Position numbers and translations under genes: made by a program. Positions 44,599 through 53,482 of a stretch of 64,000 nucleotides of DNA are shown here, one piece after another. The stretch comes from Streptomyces sp. SUK 48. Lineage in GTDB: Bacteria; Actinomycetota; Actinomycetes; Streptomycetales; Streptomycetaceae. Within the stretch, counting starts at the first letter, position 1, and every line of letters begins with the position of its first letter. The DNA lies in NCBI RefSeq assembly GCF_009650765.1, contig NZ_CP045740.1, positions 2,976,001 to 3,040,000 on the forward strand, in the 5' to 3' direction. Under the pieces are notes generated by a model. That model searched no databases. It was not told where the DNA came from and saw only the letters and a program-made list of their open reading frames with translations.

Positions 44599-46803
44599 TC
44601 AGTCCCCCGCGATCTCGCCATCAAGCTCCTGACCTGCGCAGATGGCCAGGACTTCGGCTCCGTAGCTGCGCAGCTTGCGGCTGAGGACGCCGGGGATGCG
44701 GGACAGTTCGGCGGGGCTGTCCGGACGGTTCTCGGCGATGGCCATCAGGGTGCGGTCGGTGAAGACGCAGAAGTCCGGCTGTCCGCTGTTCGCGGCCTGG
44801 ACGGCGCGCCATGCGCGCAGCCGCTCGTAGAGCCCCTCGTCCATGTCGGAGGGGCAGTCCTCGCAGCGCATCAGCTTCATCTCGCCGGCGTCGGTGAGGG
44901 TGCGGCCGCAGACCCGGCAGCGGGCCGGGGTGCGCTGGGCGCGCCGGGGCACCGCGGTGGTCTCCGCGCCCCGGACGCCGCGCTCGACGCCCCCGGCGGA
45001 CCCGGCGCCGCGGCCGACGGTGGGGGTGGTGCCGGGGCGCAGTCCGTCGAGGAAGCGGCTGGGCCTGCGGCTGTGGCGGCCGCCGGGCGAGCGGGACAGG
45101 GACCAGGAGACGTGGAGGCGCTCGCGGGCGCGGGTGACGCCGACGTACAGCAGGCGGCGTTCCTCCTCGATCTGCTCGTCGGTCCTGGCGTAGGTGATGG
45201 GCAGCATGCCCTCGGCGACGCCGACCAGGAAGACGGCGTCCCATTCCAGGCCCTTGGCCGCGTGCAGGGAGGCGAGGGTGACGCCCTGGACGGTGGGGGC
45301 GTGCTGGGCGCCCGCCCGCTCGTCCAGTTCGGCGACGAAGTCGGCGAGGGTGGCGGCGGGGCGGGCGGCGGTGAGGTCCTGGGCGAGGCTGACCAGGGCG
45401 GCGAGGGACTCCCAGCGCTCCCTGACGGCGCCGGAGCCGGCCGGGGGCTGGGTGGTCCAGCCCTCGCCGGAGAGCACGGCACGCACCTGGGAGGGCAGGT
45501 CCACGACGTCGTCGAGGCGGGAGTCGTTGCCCCCGAAGCGGGCGGCGCCGCGCAGGGCGAGGCCGGCCCTGCGCACCTCGGGCCGGTCGAAGAAGCGCTC
45601 GGCGCCGCGCAGCTGGTACGGGACGCCGGCGTCGGCGAGCGCCTGCTCGTAGGTCTCGGACTGGGAGTTGGTGCGGAAGAGGACGGCGATCTCGGCGGCC
45701 GGGACACCGGCGTCGATCAGCTCGCGGATGCGGCGGGCGGCGCCCTCGGCCTCGGCGGGCTCGTCGGTGTACTCGGTGTAGCCGGGTTCGGGTCCGGCGG
45801 GGCGCTGGGAGACGAGTTCCAGCCGGTGGTCCGCGGCGCGGCCGTGGGCCTGGGCGAGCAGGCCATTGGCGAGGCGGACGACCTGGGGGGTGGAGCGGTA
45901 GTCGCGGACGAGCTTGACGACGGTGGCGCCGGGGTGGCGGGCGCGGAAGTCGAGCAGATGGTCGGGCGTTGCTCCGGTGAACGAATAGATCGTCTGACTG
46001 GCGTCGCCGACCACGCACAGGTCGTCGCGGTCGCCGAGCCACAGATCGAGCAGGCGCTGCTGGAGCGGGCTGACGTCCTGGTACTCGTCCACCACGAAGT
46101 GCTGGTACTGGGCGCGCACCTGGTCGGCGATGTCCTGGCGGTCCTGGAGGACGGCGACGGTGAGCAGCAGGACGTCCTCGAAGTCGATCACCGCGCGGTC
46201 GCGTTTGAGGTCCTCGTAGGCCGCGTACAGGTGGGCGATCTCGGTGGGGTCGCGGGGGGCTTCACGGCCGGCCTTCGCGGCCGCGTACGGATAATCGGCG
46301 GGAATGGTCTGGGTGACCTTGCACCATTCGATCTCGCTGGTGACATCGCGCAGCTCGCCGCGGTCGAGCCGGGTGCCGAGTCCGGCGGCCGCGTCGGCGA
46401 CCAGCTGGATCTTGCGGTCGACCAGCCGGGGCAGGCTGCCACCGACGGCTTTCGGCCAGAAGTACTGGAGCTGGCGCAGGGCCGCGGAGTGGAAGGTGCG
46501 GGCCTGGACGCCCTGGGCGCCGAGCTGGCGCAGCCGGCCGCGCATCTCGCCCGCGGCGCGGTTGGTGAAGGTGACGGCGAGCACGCTGGCGGGCTGGAGG
46601 AGGCCGGAGCGCACCCCGTAGGCGATGCGGTGGGTGATCGCCCGGGTCTTGCCGGTGCCCGCGCCGGCCAGCACGCACACCGGGCCGCGCAGGGCCGTTG
46701 CCACCTCGCGCTGCTCGGGGTCGAGCCCTTCGAGCACCGCGTCGGCCGACTCCGGGACGGCCGGTACCTGCGGGAAGAGGGGGGAGTGCGTTGCTGCTGT
46801 CAC
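44599..46803 (-). CDS. uvrD2: ATP-dependent DNA helicase UvrD2
   Basis: 734-residue SF1 helicase. Walker A GAGTGKTRAITHR (about 50-62), motif II VVDEYQDVSPLQQ, motif VI VGVTRARERLHVSWS. Then a four-Cys zinc module (CRVCGRTL ... MRCEDC) and a C-terminal HRDC domain (DFCVFTDRTLMAIAENRP). That domain order defines actinobacterial UvrD2, essential in mycobacteria. The predicted wblC promoter lies just beyond its stop. Divergent from mycoredoxin. Confidence 0.94.
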   Translation of the reverse strand: MTAATHSPLFPQVPAVPESADAVLEGLDPEQREVATALRGPVCVLAGAGTGKTRAITHRIAYGVRSGLLQPASVLAVTFTNRAAGEMRGRLRQLGAQGVQARTFHSAALRQLQYFWPKAVGGSLPRLVDRKIQLVADAAAGLGTRLDRGELRDVTSEIEWCKVTQTIPADYPYAAAKAGREAPRDPTEIAHLYAAYEDLKRDRAVIDFEDVLLLTVAVLQDRQDIADQVRAQYQHFVVDEYQDVSPLQQRLLDLWLGDRDDLCVVGDASQTIYSFTGATPDHLLDFRARHPGATVVKLVRDYRSTPQVVRLANGLLAQAHGRAADHRLELVSQRPAGPEPGYTEYTDEPAEAEGAARRIRELIDAGVPAAEIAVLFRTNSQSETYEQALADAGVPYQLRGAERFFDRPEVRRAGLALRGAARFGGNDSRLDDVVDLPSQVRAVLSGEGWTTQPPAGSGAVRERWESLAALVSLAQDLTAARPAATLADFVAELDERAGAQHAPTVQGVTLASLHAAKGLEWDAVFLVGVAEGMLPITYARTDEQIEEERRLLYVGVTRARERLHVSWSLSRSPGGRHSRRPSRFLDGLRPGTTPTVGRGAGSAGGVERGVRGAETTAVPRRAQRTPARCRVCGRTLTDAGEMKLMRCEDCPSDMDEGLYERLRAWRAVQAANSGQPDFCVFTDRTLMAIAENRPDSPAELSRIPGVLSRKLRSYGAEVLAICAGQELDGEIAGD

Positions 46804-46904
46804 ACAGCCATGCTGCCAGGTCGCCGGAGAGGGCCGCGGCGGTTGTCCACAGGCGGGACCCCATTGTCGTACTAACGCCCTGGTGGGAGCGGCATACCCC
46901 CGGT

Positions 46905-46931
46905 GGGAATGGTGGAGCGCTCTCCCGCGTT
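46905..46931 (+). promoter_or_regulatory. SigR promoter of mycoredoxin
   Basis: GGAAT (46906-46910), 18 bases, GTT (46929-46931): an exact match to the SigR consensus GGAAT-N18-GTT. It lies 47 bases upstream of the mycoredoxin ATG. Confidence 0.8.
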
Positions 46932-46977
46932 CTCCCCCCGGACGACCTTTCCGAGCTGCTAGAGGAGCGCGAGAGAC

Positions 46978-47220
46978 ATGCAGGGCACTGTGACGATGTA
47001 CAGCACGACTTGGTGCGGTTACTGCCGTCGGCTGAAGAGCCAGATGGAGCGGGAGGGCATCGGCTACACCGAGATCAACATCGAGCAGGACCCCGAGTCC
47101 GCGGCCTTCGTGGAGAAGGCGAATGGCGGAAACCAGACGGTCCCGACCGTGCTCTTCGCGGACGGCACCACGCTGACGAACCCTTCGCTGGCCCAGGTCA
47201 AGCAGAAGCTCGCGGCCTGA
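46978..47220 (+). CDS. mrx1: mycoredoxin (glutaredoxin-like)
   Basis: 80-residue glutaredoxin-fold protein with active site TTWCGYC (residues 10-16) and the cis-Pro TVPTVLF. Reduces protein-mycothiol mixed disulfides together with mycothiol and its reductase. Preceded by an exact SigR-type promoter, so it belongs to the thiol-stress regulon whose sigma factor is encoded 33 kb away in this window. A terminator follows. Confidence 0.93.
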   Translation: MQGTVTMYSTTWCGYCRRLKSQMEREGIGYTEINIEQDPESAAFVEKANGGNQTVPTVLFADGTTLTNPSLAQVKQKLAA

Positions 47221-47247
47221 CGCTCCCCGGCCTGGCGCGACAACGAG

Positions 47248-47284
47248 AAAGGGCGGCCCCCGATGCCCGGGGGCGCGCCCTTTT
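47248..47284. terminator. hairpin terminator between mycoredoxin and nudC
   Basis: AAAGGGCG-GCCCCCG (47248-47262) pairs with CGGGGGC-GCGCCCTTT (up to 47283), followed by a T. Between convergent genes. Confidence 0.75.
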
Positions 47285-47308
47285 CGTGTGGTGGACGGCG
47301 TTCGTGTC

Positions 47309-48253
47309 TCAGACGAAGCTGCGCGTCGGCAGCGGCTTGCCGTACCACATCTCGATCAGGCGGGCGGCGATGGAGATGCCGTAGGGCGGCAGGACCGTAC
47401 CGGCCTCGAAGGCGTCGTGCAGCTCCTCGCGGGAGAACCAGCGGGCCTCGGAGATCTCGTCGCCGTCGACGTCGATCTCGGTGGTGGTGGCGCGGGCCAT
47501 GAAGCCGAGCATCAGGCTGGAGGGGAAGGGCCAGGGCTGGCTCGCCACGTACTCGACGCCGCCGACGGTGACGCCGACCTCCTCGGCGACCTCGCGGCGC
47601 ACCGCGTGCTCGATGGACTCGCCGGGCTCCACGAAGCCGGCCAGCGTGGAGAAGCGGCCCTCGGGCCAGTGCACCTGGCGGCCGAGCAGGATGCGGTCGT
47701 CCGCGTCGGTCACGGCCATGATCACGGCGGGGTCGGTGCGCGGGTAGTGCTCGGCGCCGCACGCCTGGCAGCGGCGGATGTGCCCGGCCGCGGCGATCAC
47801 GGTCCGCTCGCCGCAGCGAGAGCAGAAGCGGTGGGTGCGCTGCCAGTTCTCCAGGCCGACCGCGTGCACCATGAGCGCGGTGTCGCGCGCGGACAGCAGC
47901 AGACCCGCCTCGCGCAGGCCCGCGGGGCGCGCGGACTGGTCGATACGGCCGGGCAGGCCGTCCTTCTGGAGCGCGAAGTAGGCGACGCCGTCCTCGTCGA
48001 TGCCGAGGAAGTAGCGGTGCGCCTCGGTGAGCGGGGCCTCGAAGGAGGGGGTCATGACGAGTTCGGTGCGGCCGTCGGCCGTCTCGTCGATGAGGACCTG
48101 TCCGCCGGAGACCACGAAACAGCGGGTCGTGGGGTGGCTCCACGCCGCCGCGAGCCATGCCTCGTCCAGCCGGTGGTGGGCGGCGCGGTCGATGCCGCAG
48201 GGGGCGGTCAGCGAGATGGGTCGGTCGGCTGTGTCGTCGGTCCAGGTGGTCAC
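47309..48253 (-). CDS. nudC: NAD+/NADH pyrophosphatase NudC
   Basis: 314 residues from GTG 48253. Zinc ribbon CSRCG ... CQACG (about 160-180), NUDIX box GFVEPGESIEHAVRREVAEE, and the NudC signature SQPWPFPSSLM right after it. Hydrolyses NADH and can remove NAD caps from RNA. Order adnA-adnB-(M20)-nudC-mrx-uvrD2 parallels mycobacteria. The N-terminal 100 residues form the usual degenerate Nudix-N domain. Confidence 0.94.
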   Translation of the reverse strand: MTTWTDDTADRPISLTAPCGIDRAAHHRLDEAWLAAAWSHPTTRCFVVSGGQVLIDETADGRTELVMTPSFEAPLTEAHRYFLGIDEDGVAYFALQKDGLPGRIDQSARPAGLREAGLLLSARDTALMVHAVGLENWQRTHRFCSRCGERTVIAAAGHIRRCQACGAEHYPRTDPAVIMAVTDADDRILLGRQVHWPEGRFSTLAGFVEPGESIEHAVRREVAEEVGVTVGGVEYVASQPWPFPSSLMLGFMARATTTEIDVDGDEISEARWFSREELHDAFEAGTVLPPYGISIAARLIEMWYGKPLPTRSFV

Positions 48254-48411
48254 GGGTGCTTCCAACTCCCCCAGTACGGCGGTTCGGTTCGGCGGTCGGT
48301 TCGGGCGGACGTACGGCACGGCGTACGGGGCGCACCGGGTCGGGCGCGGGCGCGGGGCGGTGTCTCCAGTGTGCCTCTCGCCCGCGGCGCTCTTTCCCAC
48401 GGCGGCGCTGG

Positions 48412-49815
48412 TCAGGGCGTGGGCCGCCAGTTCTCGGCCAGGTCGGCCCACAGGTAGGCGCTGGTCTCGACGCCCTTGAGGAGGAGGTCCAGTTCCACCT
48501 TCTCGTCGGGCGCGTGCCAGCCGTCGGAGGGGACGGAGATCCCCAGGAAGAGGACGGGGGCGCCGAGGACCTCCTGGAGGTCGGCGGCGGGTCCGGAGCC
48601 GCCCTCGCGGGTGAAGCGGACCGGGCCCTCGAAGGCGCGGCCCATCGCGCGGGCCACCGACTGGAGCGCCGGGTGGTCGAGCGGGGTCAGGCAGGGCCGG
48701 GTGGCCGAGCCGAAGTCGATCTCGCAGCGGATTCCGGCGGGCACCTGCTCGGCGGCCCAGGCGCGGACCGCCTTCTCGACGTGGTCGGGGTCCTGCCCGG
48801 CGACCAGCCGGAAGGACAGCTTCACCAGGGCGGAGGACGGGATGATCGTCTTGCTGCCGGGGCCCTGGTAGCCGCCGCCGATGCCGTTGACCTCGGCGGT
48901 CGGGCGGGCCCAGATGCGCTCCAGGGTGGTGTGCCCGGCCTCGCCCAGGGTCGCGCGGGACTTGGCGGTGCGCAGCCAGCGCTCCTCGTCGAAGGGCAGC
49001 TCGGCGAAGAGCTCGCGCTCGCGGTCGGTCAGTTCCACGACACCGTCGTAGAAGCCGGGGACGGCCACGTGCCCCCGCTCGTCGTGCAGGGCGGCGACCA
49101 GGCGGGCGACGGCGGTGGCCGGGTTGGGCACGGCGCCGCCGAAGGAGCCGGAGTGGATGTCCTGGTCGGGGCCGTACAGCCGGATCTCGCACTCGGCGAG
49201 GCCACGCATGCCGGTGCACACCGTCGGGGTGTCCTCGGCCCACATACCGGTGTCGGAGACGATCACGGCGTCGGCCGCCAGACGCTCGGCCCGCTCCTCC
49301 ACCAGGGCCCGGAAGTGCGGGGAGCCGGACTCCTCCTCGCCCTCGATCAGCAGCTTGAGGTGGACCGCGGGGGCGGTGCGGCCGGTGGCGGCGAGGTGGG
49401 CGCGGACACCCAGGGTGTGGAAGAAGACCTGGCCCTTGTCGTCGGCGGCGCCGCGCGCGTAGAGGCGGTTTCCGCGGACGACGGGCTCGAAGGGCTCGCT
49501 GTTCCAGCCGTCCTCGCGTGCGGCGGGCTGTACGTCGTGGTGGCCGTAGACCAGCACGGTCGGCGCGGCGGGGTCGTCGCTCGGCCACTCGGCGAAGACG
49601 GCCGGGGCGCCCGCGGTGGGCCAGACCTCGACGGTCGCGAAGCCCGTCTCCGTCAGTTTCGCGGCGAGCCAGTCCGCGCTGCGCCGCACGTCGGGCGCGT
49701 GGTCGGGCTGGGCCGACACGGAGGGGATGCGCAGCCACGCGGTGAGGTCGTCGAGGAAGGCGGCGCGGTGCTGCTCGATGTACGTGCGGACGGCGCTGTC
49801 CGGGGTCTGGCTCAT
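48412..49815 (-). CDS. M20-family dipeptidase
   Basis: 467 residues from ATG 49815. Metal site residues visible as VLVYGHHDVQPA (His, Asp), GRGAADDKG-like YARGAADDKGQ (bridging Asp), LLIEGEEESGSP (catalytic and ligand Glu) and the late HAPDEKVEL (His). A dimerisation lid domain lies between about 190 and 310. Likely a cytosolic zinc dipeptidase or carboxypeptidase. In Mycobacterium this slot is held by a potassium-channel gene, so it is a lineage-specific neighbour. Confidence 0.92.
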   Translation of the reverse strand: MSQTPDSAVRTYIEQHRAAFLDDLTAWLRIPSVSAQPDHAPDVRRSADWLAAKLTETGFATVEVWPTAGAPAVFAEWPSDDPAAPTVLVYGHHDVQPAAREDGWNSEPFEPVVRGNRLYARGAADDKGQVFFHTLGVRAHLAATGRTAPAVHLKLLIEGEEESGSPHFRALVEERAERLAADAVIVSDTGMWAEDTPTVCTGMRGLAECEIRLYGPDQDIHSGSFGGAVPNPATAVARLVAALHDERGHVAVPGFYDGVVELTDRERELFAELPFDEERWLRTAKSRATLGEAGHTTLERIWARPTAEVNGIGGGYQGPGSKTIIPSSALVKLSFRLVAGQDPDHVEKAVRAWAAEQVPAGIRCEIDFGSATRPCLTPLDHPALQSVARAMGRAFEGPVRFTREGGSGPAADLQEVLGAPVLFLGISVPSDGWHAPDEKVELDLLLKGVETSAYLWADLAENWRPTP

Positions 49816-49862
49816 GCTCACGAGCCTATCGGCCCGCGGCCGCGTCCTCGGCGGGCGGTTCG

Positions 49863-52800
49863 TCACACTCGGGGGGCGCGCTGGATCACGTCGCCCGCGC
49901 CGCCGGCCGCCCCGGACCCGCCTGTGAGCAGCCGCTCCAGCCCGGCCCGGCCGGGCAGGTCCCGGGGGCGTACGGCCTCGCCGGTGCGCACGTACAGGAA
50001 CGTGGCGGTGACCGCGTGGAGCGGGACGCCCTGCTGTTCGGCCCAGGCCAGCCGGTACACGGCGAGCTGGAGCGGGTCGGCGGTGTGCTCCCGGCCGGTC
50101 TTCCAGTCCACGATCTCGTACGTCGCCGTCGCGCCCTCGCCCTCCCGGTAGACGGCGTCGATCCGGCCGCGCACGACCCGCCCGGCGAGGACGAGCTGGA
50201 CCGGCTCCTCCACGCGGTACGGCGTGCGGCGGGCGTACGCGGTGCGCTCGAACGCTTCCTTGAGGGCCTCAAGGTCCTGTTCGTCGGCGATCTCGGCGTC
50301 CGCGCCGGGCAGCTCGTCGGGCTCCAGCAGGGGCAGCGCCAGCTCCTCGTAGCGCGACTCCACCCAGGCGTGGAAGCGGGTGCCCCGGCGCGCGGCCCGC
50401 TGCGGGGGGCGCGGCATGGGGCGCGCGAGTTCCTGGGCGAGCCCGTCCGGGTCCTCGGCCAGCCGCAGCAGCTGGGTGGCGGTCAGCGTCGCGGGCAGGG
50501 GGACGTCGGTGACGGCGCGGCGGGCGAGCAGCAGTTCCCCGGCGAGCGCCTCCAGATCGCGGTCCCAGGAGGCGATCAGGCGGGATTCCTCGGGGGTGAG
50601 GGAGGGTCCGGGGCCCGGCCCGGCGGGGGCGGGTGCCTGGTGGGGGATGGCGGGGGCGCCGGTATACGGGTCGTCGCCGGGGGGCTCGTGGCCCGGCCCG
50701 GCGTCGTAGGGGTCTTCGTACGGCGGCTCGTCGTGGACCTCGTCGTACGGCGGCTCGTCGTAGGGCGGCTCGTCGTAGGGCGGCTCGGTGTCGTACGGCT
50801 CGTCGTACGGCGGTTCCTCCGGCGGGGCCGGCCAGTCGGGGTCCTCGCAGGCGGCCGGGTCGGCGGGGGCCGGGCCGGTGGCGGGCAGGGTGTCGAGGTG
50901 GGCGAGGACGGTCTCGGCGGCGGCGCGGCGGCGGGCGAGGGCGCCGGCGTCCAGGGGCAGCGGCCAGGCCAGGTCGGCTTCGGGCTCCCGCAGGGCCGGG
51001 TTCTCCTCGTCGTCGGCGGGCTCCTCGGCCCAGACCTCGATCTCGCCGTACCCGTCGGCGCAGTGCGCGTACAGCTCCCGGAGGAAGTCGGAGGGGCCGC
51101 GCTTCTTCTTCTGGCTGGGGCCCCACCAGTGGCCGGAGCCGAGCAGGAGGGAGCGGGGGCGGGTGAAGGTGACGTAGCCGAGGCGGAGTTCCTCGGTGTG
51201 CTGGTGCTCCTTCACGGCCTCGTGGAACGCCTTCATGCCGCGCGCGTCCCAGCCCGCCACGTCGGGCAGGGTGGCGGCGTCGCCGCGCAGGGCGTGCGGC
51301 AGCACCTTGGCCTGCGCGGTCCACTTGTCGCGGCCCTGGGCGCTGGGGAAGGCGCCGGTGACCAGTCCTGGCACGGCCACCACGTCCCACTCCAGGCCCT
51401 TGGACTTGTGCGCGGTGAGCACCTTGACGGTGTTCTCGCCGCCGGGCAGGGCGTTGTCGAGGCCCTTCTCGTACTGGGCTGCGGTGCGCAGGAAGCCCAG
51501 GAAGGCGAGCAGGCCGGCCTCGCCGTCGCCCGCGGCGAAGGCGGCGGCGACGTCGAGGAAGTTGGCGAGGGTCTCGCGGCGGCGGGCGGCCAGGGCTCCC
51601 GGGGACGCCGACAGCTCCACCTCCAGGCCGGTGACGGCGAGGACGCGGTGCAGGACGTCCATCAGCGGGTCGGACAGCGCGCGGCGCAGATCGCGCAGTT
51701 CGGTGGCGAGGCGGGCGAAGCGCACCCGGGCGTCCGGGGAGAACGGCAGCCCGTCCTCGTCCCCGCCGCGGGCGTCCAGGAAGGTGTCCAGGGCGTCGGC
51801 GAGCGATATCACCTCGGCCGGGTCGGTGCCCTCCACGGCGGCGGCGAGGCGGCGGTCCGGGTCGTCGGTGTCACCGGCGCCCGCGTGGGCGACCAGCAGG
51901 CGGGCGCGGCGGCCGAGGAGGGCGAGGTCGCGGGGGCCGATGCGCCAGCGCGGGCCGGTCAGCAGCCGTACCAGGCTCGCGTTGGCGCCGGGGTCCTGGA
52001 GGACCTCGCAGACGGCGACCAGGTCGGCGACCTCGGGCAGGTGCAGCAGCCCGGACAGGCCGACCACCTCGACCGGGACCTCGCGGGCGACCAGCGCGCC
52101 CTGGATCGCGGCGAAGTCGGCGGCCGTACGGCACAGGACGGCGATCTCGCCGGGCGGGGTCCCGGTGCGCACCAGGTGGGCGAGGGAGTCGGCGAGCCAG
52201 TCCAGCTCCTCGGCGTGGGTGGGCAGCAGGGCGCAGCGGACCAGGCCGTCGCGCTCGGCGCCGGGGGCCGGGCGCAGGGCCTCGACGCCCGCGTGCAGGG
52301 CGCGCAGGGGGGCGGCGAGCCCGTTGGCGAGGTCGAGGAGGCGCCCGCCGCTGCGGCGGTTCTCGCTGAGCGCCTGGCGGGCGGCGGGGGTCCCGTCGGC
52401 GTGGCGGAAGTGGTCGGGGAAGTCGTCCAGGTTGGCGACGGAGGCGCCGCGCCAGCCGTAGATGGCCTGGCAGGGGTCGCCCACAGCGGTCACCGGGTGG
52501 CCGGTGCCGGCCCCGAACAGGCCCGCCAGCAGGACGCGTTGGGCGACGGAGGTGTCCTGGTACTCGTCCAGGAGGACCACCCGGAACTCCTCGCGCAGCA
52601 CACGGCCCACCTCGGGCAGGGTCGCGAGGCGGGCGGAGAGGGCGATCTGGTCGCCGAAGTCGAGCAGGTCGCGCGCGCGTTTGGCGCTCCGGTAGCGCCC
52701 GACCAGTTCGGCGAGTTCGCGGCGGGCGGTGGCGGTCTCGGGGACCTTGCGCAGTTCGGCGTTGCTGAGCTTGGCGCCCTGGAGGGTGGTCAGCAACTCC

Positions 52801-53375
52801 GCGTCCCAGGCGCGCAGTTCGCCGGGTTCCACCAGGTGTTCGGAGAGTTCGGAGTCCAGGGCGAGCAGGTCGCCGACCAGATCGGCGAAGGAACGGGTGA
52901 GCGCCGGGTAGGGGCCGGGGGCCTCGCGCAGCACGCGGGCGGCGAGCTGGTAGCGGGTGGCGTCGGCGAGGAGGCGGGAGGCGGGCTCCAGGCCGATGCG
53001 CAGGCCGTGGTCGGTGAGGAGGCGGCCGGCGAAGGAGTGGTACGTGGAGATGACCGGCTCGCCCGGGGGATTGTCCGGGTCGATCGCGTCGGGGTCGGTG
53101 ACGCCGGCCTTGATCAGGGCCTTGCGGACGCGCTCGGACAGTTCGCCCGCGGCCTTGTTGGTGAAGGTCAGCCCGAGGACCTGCTCGGGGGCGACCTGTC
53201 CGGTGCCGACCAGCCAGACCACGCGGGCCGCCATCACGGTCGTCTTGCCCGAACCGGCGCCGGCCACGATCACCTGCGGGGCGGGCGGCGCGGTGACGCA
53301 GGCCGTCTGCTCCGGGGTGAAGGGGATGCCGAGGAGCTCCTTGAGCTGCTCGGGATCGGTGAGATGGGCGGGCAT
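49863..53375 (-). CDS. adnB: AdnB subunit of AdnAB helicase-nuclease
   Basis: 1170 residues from ATG 53375 (MPAHLTDPEQL). UvrD-like motor: Walker A AGAGSGKTTVMAAR (about 38-51), motif II LLDEYQDTSVAQ, motif III DPCQAIYGWRGAS. The C-terminal RecB-type nuclease (about 1000-1150) has GTRFHAWVESRYE, GRIDAVYREG and EIVDWKTGRE catalytic residues. AdnAB processes double-strand-break ends for RecA in actinobacteria. An acidic PPYDE repeat linker separates motor and nuclease (repeat entry at 50661). Gap to adnA is 107 bp. Confidence 0.93.
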   Translation of the reverse strand: MPAHLTDPEQLKELLGIPFTPEQTACVTAPPAPQVIVAGAGSGKTTVMAARVVWLVGTGQVAPEQVLGLTFTNKAAGELSERVRKALIKAGVTDPDAIDPDNPPGEPVISTYHSFAGRLLTDHGLRIGLEPASRLLADATRYQLAARVLREAPGPYPALTRSFADLVGDLLALDSELSEHLVEPGELRAWDAELLTTLQGAKLSNAELRKVPETATARRELAELVGRYRSAKRARDLLDFGDQIALSARLATLPEVGRVLREEFRVVLLDEYQDTSVAQRVLLAGLFGAGTGHPVTAVGDPCQAIYGWRGASVANLDDFPDHFRHADGTPAARQALSENRRSGGRLLDLANGLAAPLRALHAGVEALRPAPGAERDGLVRCALLPTHAEELDWLADSLAHLVRTGTPPGEIAVLCRTAADFAAIQGALVAREVPVEVVGLSGLLHLPEVADLVAVCEVLQDPGANASLVRLLTGPRWRIGPRDLALLGRRARLLVAHAGAGDTDDPDRRLAAAVEGTDPAEVISLADALDTFLDARGGDEDGLPFSPDARVRFARLATELRDLRRALSDPLMDVLHRVLAVTGLEVELSASPGALAARRRETLANFLDVAAAFAAGDGEAGLLAFLGFLRTAAQYEKGLDNALPGGENTVKVLTAHKSKGLEWDVVAVPGLVTGAFPSAQGRDKWTAQAKVLPHALRGDAATLPDVAGWDARGMKAFHEAVKEHQHTEELRLGYVTFTRPRSLLLGSGHWWGPSQKKKRGPSDFLRELYAHCADGYGEIEVWAEEPADDEENPALREPEADLAWPLPLDAGALARRRAAAETVLAHLDTLPATGPAPADPAACEDPDWPAPPEEPPYDEPYDTEPPYDEPPYDEPPYDEVHDEPPYEDPYDAGPGHEPPGDDPYTGAPAIPHQAPAPAGPGPGPSLTPEESRLIASWDRDLEALAGELLLARRAVTDVPLPATLTATQLLRLAEDPDGLAQELARPMPRPPQRAARRGTRFHAWVESRYEELALPLLEPDELPGADAEIADEQDLEALKEAFERTAYARRTPYRVEEPVQLVLAGRVVRGRIDAVYREGEGATATYEIVDWKTGREHTADPLQLAVYRLAWAEQQGVPLHAVTATFLYVRTGEAVRPRDLPGRAGLERLLTGGSGAAGGAGDVIQRAPRV
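50661..50823. repeat. 15-bp tandem repeat in adnB encoding PPYDE units
   Basis: Repeats of GGCGGCTCGTCGTAC and variants encode (E/D)PPYDE pentapeptides, four of them nearly regular and several decayed, in the linker between the AdnB motor and nuclease domains. Forward-strand copies run with a 15-bp period, in frame. Confidence 0.8.
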
Positions 53376-53482
53376 GTCCAAAAAGGTAGCGGGAGGCACT
53401 GACAGTCCCGTGCGCGCCGATCCCCCGGGCGGGGGGAAGCGCAGGTCAGGGGCTCGGGGTGCGGTACGCGGGGTGCCGTACG

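Noticed and set aside
44488..46875. 795-codon forward frame opposite uvrD2
   Set aside because: Gly/Ala/Val-rich shadow; uvrD2 on the other strand has all helicase motifs and the HRDC domain.
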